DNA from: Tangfeifania sp.
GTDB taxonomy: Bacteria; Bacteroidota; Bacteroidia; Bacteroidales; Prolixibacteraceae
Length of the DNA: 11,142 nt
Assembly: GCA_018400515.1 (NCBI GenBank)
Contig: JAGYMR010000072.1
Location: forward strand, 1 to 11,142
Reading direction: 5' to 3'
Made by a program: the position numbers and the translations under genes. The notes under the pieces were generated by a model. The model had not been told where the DNA came from. It was given only the letters and a program-made list of their open reading frames with translations, and did no database searches. Below, in pieces: positions 7,012 to 11,142 of this stretch; positions within the stretch are counted from its first letter, which is position 1, and every line of letters starts with the position of its first letter.

Positions 7012-7622
7012 AAATCAGGATCATTACACTTTTTTTGACCGTTTCCGTTCTGCCTGGATGGGGACAGGTAAGCCAGCAGGATTTGGAGAATGCTTTTTCA
7101 AAGAGCTATGAGCTTGAAGAGCAGGAGGATTTTTCAACGGCCGCTGATGCACTGGAAGAAGTTTACAGTAAAACCTCTTACGAAATAAACCTCCGGCTGG
7201 GATGGTTGAAGTACAATGCCGGACGGTTCAACGAATCAGCCACCTACTATGCACGTGCGCAACAACTTAAGCCCTATTCCGAGGAAGCCCGGTTTGGCCT
7301 GATCTTGCCCAAAGCCGCCCAGGGTAAGTGGGACGAGGTGATTGAACTTTACAACAAAATTCTCGAGATCAATCCCAACAATACCGTTGCCATGTACCGG
7401 CTCGGATTGATCTATTACGAACGCAAAAGTTACGAAAAAGCCCGGCCGCTTTTCAAAAAGGTAGTGGATTTGTATCCCTTTGGTTACGACGGATTGCTCA
7501 TGCTTGGCTGGACCTCCTATTTTATGGGAAATTACAACCAGGCCAAAGTGCTTTTCAATAAAGTTAAGCTCTACAATCCGGGTGATGCCTCCGCCAACGA
7601 GGGCCTGGAATTGATGCGGTAA
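6999..7622 (+). CDS. Periplasmic TPR-repeat protein
   Basis: A 207-residue protein with a signal peptide (hydrophobic core IITLFLTVSVLPGW, likely cleavage after Gly22) and about five tetratricopeptide repeats covering residues 29-197. Repeat marks such as RLGWLKYNAGRFNESATYY (67-85), RLGLIYYERKSYEKARPLF (134-152) and MLGWTSYFMGNYNQAKVLF (168-186) show the W/L-G-Y-A-F pattern clearly. There is no lipobox and no membrane anchor beyond the signal, so a soluble periplasmic protein is expected. TPR arrays bind protein partners, most simply the barrel protein or the M23 domain encoded just upstream. An AGGAG site at 6990-6994 precedes the ATG, which lies 13 bases inside the end of the barrel gene. 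It is the last gene of the operon. No hairpin terminator is seen before the convergent dusB, whose stop lies 6 bases away. Confidence 0.88.
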   Translation: MEFLKIRIITLFLTVSVLPGWGQVSQQDLENAFSKSYELEEQEDFSTAADALEEVYSKTSYEINLRLGWLKYNAGRFNESATYYARAQQLKPYSEEARFGLILPKAAQGKWDEVIELYNKILEINPNNTVAMYRLGLIYYERKSYEKARPLFKKVVDLYPFGYDGLLMLGWTSYFMGNYNQAKVLFNKVKLYNPGDASANEGLELMR

Positions 7623-7628
7623 TGGTTT

Positions 7629-8645
7629 TCAGATGGAATAATCCGGCCGCATATCACCGTACTTCTCCACTATTTCATCCAGAATTTCAGTCACTGCAGA
7701 AGGGGTTTCAGCCCGCAGAAGCCTGATCCTCAATTCGCGGAAATGGGGCAGCCCGGGAAAATATTTGGCAAAATGGCGCCGCATCATCAAAATACCGGCC
7801 CGTTCATTTTCTTTCCATTCAAGGTTCAGTTGCAGTTGTTCCCGGACATTCTGAACAATCTCGGTAACATTGGGAGCAGGCAATTTTTCCCCTGTCTGCA
7901 GGTAATGCTTAATCTCCTGGAATATCCACGGGCGGCCAATCGCCGGGCGGCCGATCATCAGGGCATCCACCCCGGTCTGTTCCTGTAATGTCTTGGCTTT
8001 CTCCCCGCTGGTAATATCGCCATTTCCAATAATGGGTATTCTGATTTGCGGATGATTTTTCACTTCACCGATCAGCGTCCAGTCAGCAGCACCCGTGTAG
8101 AGTTGTGACCGGGTTCTCCCGTGTATCGCCAGGGCCGCTATCCCGGCATCCTGCAGGCGCAGGGCTGCTTCCACAATGGGTTTATCCGCTTCACTCCATC
8201 CCAGGCGGGTCTTGGCAGTTACCGGCAGATTTACCGCCTTAACAACAGCAGCAGCCATTTGCTGCATTTTTGGCAGTTCTTTTAAAAGGGCCGCCCCCGC
8301 ACCATGACGAATGATCTTTTTCATGGGACAGCCAAAATTCAAATCAATAAAATCGGGTTGAACCTCTTCAGCCACCTGAGCCGCCCGAACCATGGCATCA
8401 ATGTTATGCCCGTAGATCTGAACAGCGGCGGGCCGGTCAAAATCGTATAAAACCATCTTTTCCCTGGTTTTTTTCACATCCCGCACCAGGGCCTCTGAAG
8501 ATACAAACTCGGTATACATCACATCCGCCCCGAATTTTTTGCACATCCGGCGGAAAGACATATAGGTCACATCCTCCATGGGGGCCAAAAACAGCGGGAC
8601 CCCTTCCAGCCAAAGCGGACCGATTTTCAAACCTGATGAAACCAC
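7629..8645 (-). CDS. dusB: tRNA-dihydrouridine synthase (DusB type)
   Basis: A 338-residue FMN enzyme that reduces specific uridines in the D-loop of tRNA to dihydrouridine, using NADPH. The TIM-barrel signature opens with PLFLAPMEDVT at 17-27. The catalytic Cys106 is in DLNFGCPMKK, Lys145 is in TAKTRLGW, His175 in AIHGRTR, NGDI at 208-211 and IGRPAIGRPW at 231-240 bind the FMN phosphate. The C-terminal helical domain that grips tRNA follows. Length and motifs fit the bacterial DusB subgroup. The start is uncertain. The longest form begins with GTG at 8645 and overlaps mntP by 19 bases. A TTG at 8630 gives a start at KIGPL, as in typical family members, and overlaps the mntP stop as TTGA. Both lack an ATG, and both imply translational coupling to mntP. 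Confidence 0.95.
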   Translation of the reverse strand: MVSSGLKIGPLWLEGVPLFLAPMEDVTYMSFRRMCKKFGADVMYTEFVSSEALVRDVKKTREKMVLYDFDRPAAVQIYGHNIDAMVRAAQVAEEVQPDFIDLNFGCPMKKIIRHGAGAALLKELPKMQQMAAAVVKAVNLPVTAKTRLGWSEADKPIVEAALRLQDAGIAALAIHGRTRSQLYTGAADWTLIGEVKNHPQIRIPIIGNGDITSGEKAKTLQEQTGVDALMIGRPAIGRPWIFQEIKHYLQTGEKLPAPNVTEIVQNVREQLQLNLEWKENERAGILMMRRHFAKYFPGLPHFRELRIRLLRAETPSAVTEILDEIVEKYGDMRPDYSI

Positions 8646-9205
8646 AGATGTTCAATTAAAATTTTAAATCCAATCAGTATCAGAATAATCCCGCCCGGGA
8701 TCAATGACCGGTGACTCTGTTTGGCCGTAATGTTTTTCCCGAACAACATCCCCAGCATGGAGGCAATAAACGTTACAAGAAAAATGATGATCACCGGATT
8801 CCAGATCTCCGTGTCAAGAAATCCGAAACTTAATCCCACCACCAGTGCATCAATGCTCGTGGCAACGGAAAGGCCAAGCAGAACCTTCCATTTAAAGGGA
8901 TTGCATTTATGCAGCGAACCGTCGGGCTTAATCCCCTCCACCAGCATCTTTACCCCCACCAATACAAGAAGAACAAAAGCAATCCAGTGATCAAAAACAG
9001 CGATCAACGCTCTCAGCGAATTCACTGCCAGCCAGCCCAGAAAAGGGAAACCGCCCTGAAAAAAAGCAAGCGAAAGCGCAATCACCACCGCCTGCCTGAA
9101 ACGTATCTCCTGTTTGACCAGGCCACACGACACCGATACCGCAAATGAGTCAAAACTCAACCCAACGGCAATGAGAAAAAAAGTTATCAGTTCTTCAAAA
9201 CTCAT
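8627..9205 (-). CDS. mntP: Manganese efflux pump MntP
   Basis: A 192-residue membrane protein of the MntP (YebN) family, which exports Mn2+ and protects against manganese overload. It has six likely transmembrane segments arranged as two similar halves. The conserved Asp residues are Asp19 in GLSFDSFAVS and Asp119 in ATSIDALVVG; both lie in the repeated motif needed for metal transport. Length is normal for the family. The frame can be extended to 9340, but the added 45 residues look non-coding in style; the ATG at 9205 gives the canonical MSFEELITFFLIAVGLS start. It is the first gene of a two-gene minus-strand unit with dusB. No yybP-ykoY-type manganese riboswitch was recognised in the short leader. 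Confidence 0.94.
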   Translation of the reverse strand: MSFEELITFFLIAVGLSFDSFAVSVSCGLVKQEIRFRQAVVIALSLAFFQGGFPFLGWLAVNSLRALIAVFDHWIAFVLLVLVGVKMLVEGIKPDGSLHKCNPFKWKVLLGLSVATSIDALVVGLSFGFLDTEIWNPVIIIFLVTFIASMLGMLFGKNITAKQSHRSLIPGGIILILIGFKILIEHLWFHQV

Positions 9206-9220
9206 AATGGATAATGGCAG

Positions 9221-9228
9221 CAAAAATA
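9221..9228 (-). promoter_or_regulatory. Candidate -7 promoter element for mntP-dusB
   Basis: Read on the minus strand, TATTTTTG matches the Bacteroidota -7 consensus TAnnTTTG. It ends 15 bases before the mntP start, so transcripts would have a very short leader. A well spaced -33 TTTG is not evident: TTTTG lies too close and TTG about 15 bases upstream is weak. If real, the promoter supports the start at 9205 over 9340. Confidence 0.35.
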
Positions 9229-9361
9229 GGGATTTCGGCAAAACAATAAAAAAGGTTCCGGCGAATTTGAAAATTTGTTGATCCCCCGGCAAAAAATAAC
9301 CGGATAAAGAAAGGCCGGCGGGTAAAATTGGCCCTGCCATAGTCCCGGCGACCGGTAAAAG

Positions 9362-9391
9362 AAAATAAAAAAGGCAGCCTGAAAAGCTGCC
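9362..9391 (-). terminator. Rho-independent terminator of the DUF4270-type gene
   Basis: On the minus strand GGCAGC (9391-9386) and GCTGCC (9378-9373) form a perfect 6-base GC-rich stem with a 7-base loop, followed at once by TTTTTTATTTT. It lies 24 bases after the stop of the lipoprotein gene and separates it from mntP. Confidence 0.9.
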
Positions 9392-9415
9392 CCATTAGAT
9401 TCAATGAAGAGATCT

Positions 9416-10774
9416 TCACTGTGAAAATTTCGAATAACTGATCACCATCTTAATGCCCGTTTGGCTTTCACTCCCTTTAACCACCACCCGGTTGGCCTGG
9501 CTGTTTTTCCAGGGCGTAGTTAAAAAGAATCCCCGGTTTTCAATTTCCCCGTCAATGATTTGCTGCAAATGCTGGGTAATGTTGAACCGGTAGGTGTAAT
9601 TATCCCTATTCAGCCGTCCCCCGTAAAAAGCGGGACTGAACGAGTAATCGATCGGCAGAACCTCTTCACCGTCTTCATTCAATACCGTAAACAAAAGTTG
9701 CGACGGCGGGGGATATTTGTCAATTTCCGAAGCAATCGTATCTACCTGAAAAACCAGTTCCGCCTTGTTGATGGCCATGTTGACCGAGTCCTCCCAGGAG
9801 GAGAGGTTTGCAATCTCAATATTGGCTTTAAGCCCTCCGGTAGGCTGAATATAAATAAGGGAATCGGCGGGTTGATTTTGATTCAGGCCTGTCTCAAAGG
9901 CTGTTCCGGAATAATCATGTTTGAACGCATTCACCCGGGCACTGAACTGAGTGATAACGTAAGGGGTATATAAGGTATCCGGTTCCTCGGCGTTTTTATT
10001 TTCATCGTTGTTGTAGTAAACCACCAGGGCAGATCCCTGGAAATTATCGGTGGAGGCGGCTTTAAGCGAAATAATCGTCCCATCACCGTTGCCGGCTTTT
10101 CCGGATTCAAAATAGAGTCCGTAAAAATTCTGAAGAAAAACATCGTTGTCAACCATTTGCACCGAATCAAGATTCACCAGTTTCTCTCCAAGGGAAGGAT
10201 CCAGCGTAACTTTCAGGGATTGGTAGAGGGTATCCCCGGAGGTTGAATCCTGTTCAACCACCGGTGTAAAAACACGCTGACCGAGCAACTGATCCGAGGC
10301 CATACCCTTTAAATCCACATCCTCGTAATAGTCTTCATCCACATCGAGCGGTTGATTCAGTTCATAAACTTCCATGATCTGGGGTGTAACGGTATCGCCG
10401 TATACCTCCCGGTAAAAAAGATAGAGCAGGACCGAATCGACTTCGGGATTGGTGCCAAAATCGGGGTACGACTGTAGCCGGAATTGGGAAGCAAAATCAG
10501 CCCTGGTTTCTCCAAAAACAGGGTCATTAAATGCCCCGAAAAGGCTGTTTGTCCCCTCATCGGTGCGAATGGAATCTTCACCACGGGTATATGCAGCAAT
10601 GCTGCCCGTTTCCACCAGGTCTTTGACAGTTATCAAATCATCGGAAGGCAAAAGTTCCATGCCTAAATCTGTTCGCTCCTCATTACAGGCAGTAAAAACC
10701 GCCAGAAATAAAACAGCCAGTGAAAAACAACGGCAACGGAGGGATATTTTTCCAGTCTCTAATTTTAAGGTCAT
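9416..10774 (-). CDS. DUF4270-type outer-membrane lipoprotein
   Basis: A 452-residue lipoprotein. The N-terminus has basic residues, a hydrophobic core (CFSLAVLFLAVFTA) and a lipobox ending at Cys30 (FTAC), followed by Asn-Glu-Glu, an acidic stretch like the signal that sends lipoproteins to the cell surface in Bacteroidota. The mature part contains features of the DUF4270 family: TDLGMELLPSDD after the anchor, SLFGAFNDPVFGETRADF, VDSVLLYL, a YYEDVD region and a YRFNITQHLQQI segment near the C-terminus. Function in the family is unknown. The gene follows the glycogen/starch synthase gene, a neighbourhood I recall from other Bacteroidales. A longer frame from 10828 exists, but the candidate promoter at 10801-10829 would lie inside it, and ATG 10774 places the signal peptide normally. 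A clear terminator follows. Confidence 0.88.
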   Translation of the reverse strand: MTLKLETGKISLRCRCFSLAVLFLAVFTACNEERTDLGMELLPSDDLITVKDLVETGSIAAYTRGEDSIRTDEGTNSLFGAFNDPVFGETRADFASQFRLQSYPDFGTNPEVDSVLLYLFYREVYGDTVTPQIMEVYELNQPLDVDEDYYEDVDLKGMASDQLLGQRVFTPVVEQDSTSGDTLYQSLKVTLDPSLGEKLVNLDSVQMVDNDVFLQNFYGLYFESGKAGNGDGTIISLKAASTDNFQGSALVVYYNNDENKNAEEPDTLYTPYVITQFSARVNAFKHDYSGTAFETGLNQNQPADSLIYIQPTGGLKANIEIANLSSWEDSVNMAINKAELVFQVDTIASEIDKYPPPSQLLFTVLNEDGEEVLPIDYSFSPAFYGGRLNRDNYTYRFNITQHLQQIIDGEIENRGFFLTTPWKNSQANRVVVKGSESQTGIKMVISYSKFSQ

Positions 10775-10800
10775 CAAAAAGAATTTGTTTTCTGAAATTG

Positions 10801-10829
10801 CAAACGTATAAAAAAACGAAGAGGGCAAG
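10801..10829 (-). promoter_or_regulatory. Candidate Bacteroidota promoter for the DUF4270-type gene
   Basis: On the minus strand CTTG (10829-10826) and TACGTTTG (10808-10801) are 17 bases apart, a near-perfect fit to TTTG-N17-23-TAnnTTTG. Transcription would begin near 10795, about 20 bases before the ATG at 10774. The match is by eye, but the -7 element is exact. Confidence 0.55.
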
Positions 10830-10889
10830 GCCTAATTGCAATGATTTTTATTTTTTTTAGGAAAAAATTTGATCTTTTAACACCGTCCC

Positions 10890-11142
10890 TTACCACACTT
10901 TTTCATAAAACTTGTTGTAAGCGTCAATGTAAGTCTCTTTGGGCTGATGATCGAGAAAAAGCTTCCCGGATGATTTAATGAACTCCTCCACCTGGGGATT
11001 GACTTTGGAAGTCCCTTTAATTACGGCATCAGAATACTGGATGGCCAGTTTACTCACATTTTCGTATGTTGGATTTTCCACCTGGCGGACATCTTCGGGC
11101 GTAATACCTTCCAGCAGGATCTTATTTTTGAAATTTTCATCC
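10890..11142 (-). CDS. Glycogen/starch synthase, C-terminal part (5' end beyond the window)
   Basis: The minus-strand frame is open to the right edge and ends with TAA at 10892-10890, giving the last 84 residues. Segments DENFKNKILLEGI, NPTYENVSKLAIQYSDAVI, a SG-x-x-F/L-x-x-H/Y-Q stretch and the closing YIDAYNKFYEKVW match the end of the short (about 270-residue) glycogen/starch synthase of Bacteroidota, which consists of the N-terminal GT-5 catalytic half only. Such proteins are annotated as using ADP- or UDP-glucose to extend alpha-glucan. An apparent start at 11081 is GTG inside the gene. About 115 bases of AT-rich sequence separate it from the DUF4270-type gene; no clear terminator was seen there. 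Confidence 0.85.
   Translation of the reverse strand, partial: DENFKNKILLEGITPEDVRQVENPTYENVSKLAIQYSDAVIKGTSKVNPQVEEFIKSSGKLFLDHQPKETYIDAYNKFYEKVW

Noticed and set aside
9206..9340. N-terminal extension of MntP
   Set aside because: The 45 added residues are not part of the family, and a candidate promoter element lies within them.
9560..9973. 137-residue plus-strand reading frame opposite the DUF4270-type gene
   Set aside because: It is the complement of a well supported coding region and has no recognisable domain.
10775..10828. N-terminal extension of the DUF4270-type protein
   Set aside because: It would put 18 extra residues before a normal lipoprotein signal and overlap the best promoter match in the window.

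Overview
The window reads as chromosomal DNA of a member of the Bacteroidota, probably a Bacteroidales/Marinilabiliales-type organism. The reasons are: a DUF4270-type lipoprotein next to the small Bacteroidota form of glycogen/starch synthase; A-rich translation starts with few Shine-Dalgarno sites; candidate promoters that fit the Bacteroidota -7 element TAnnTTTG; and outer-membrane and lipoprotein signals of the usual type. No rRNA, tRNA, CRISPR, insertion sequence or phage gene was seen.

Layout. (1) Positions 1-557 hold the 3' part of an unrecognised, Bacteroidota-style secreted protein or lipoprotein, closed by a strong hairpin terminator (584-630). (2) After a roughly 175-base leader, a tightly packed plus-strand operon runs from 807 to 7622. 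Its six genes are a stand-alone PqqD-like protein (RiPP-recognition-element fold), an ATP-grasp ligase, a fold-type III PLP decarboxylase related to diaminopimelate decarboxylase, a urea-transporter/M23-peptidase fusion, an outer-membrane beta-barrel protein with an N-terminal TPR-like region, and a periplasmic TPR protein. Gaps are 4-13 bases or negative, so the genes are very likely co-transcribed. (3) On the minus strand, converging on the operon with only 6 bases between stop codons, lie mntP and dusB, whose frames overlap. (4) Further right on the minus strand are the C-terminus of a glycogen/starch synthase, entering from the right edge, and a DUF4270-type lipoprotein with its own candidate promoter and an intrinsic terminator.

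The six-gene operon is the main point of interest. It places a peptide-binding domain, an amino-acid or peptide ligase and an amino-acid decarboxylase next to an inner-membrane channel fused to a cell-wall hydrolase, plus an outer-membrane barrel and a TPR protein. I infer a cytoplasmic module that makes a small amino-acid-derived compound, or modifies a protein-bound amino acid, coupled to an envelope-spanning module that moves it or acts at the cell wall. The decarboxylase begins with a Y-x-x-P segment that resembles the leader peptides bound by PqqD-like domains in lasso-peptide systems. This suggests the PqqD protein may dock onto the decarboxylase rather than onto a separate precursor peptide. 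None of this function is proven by sequence alone.
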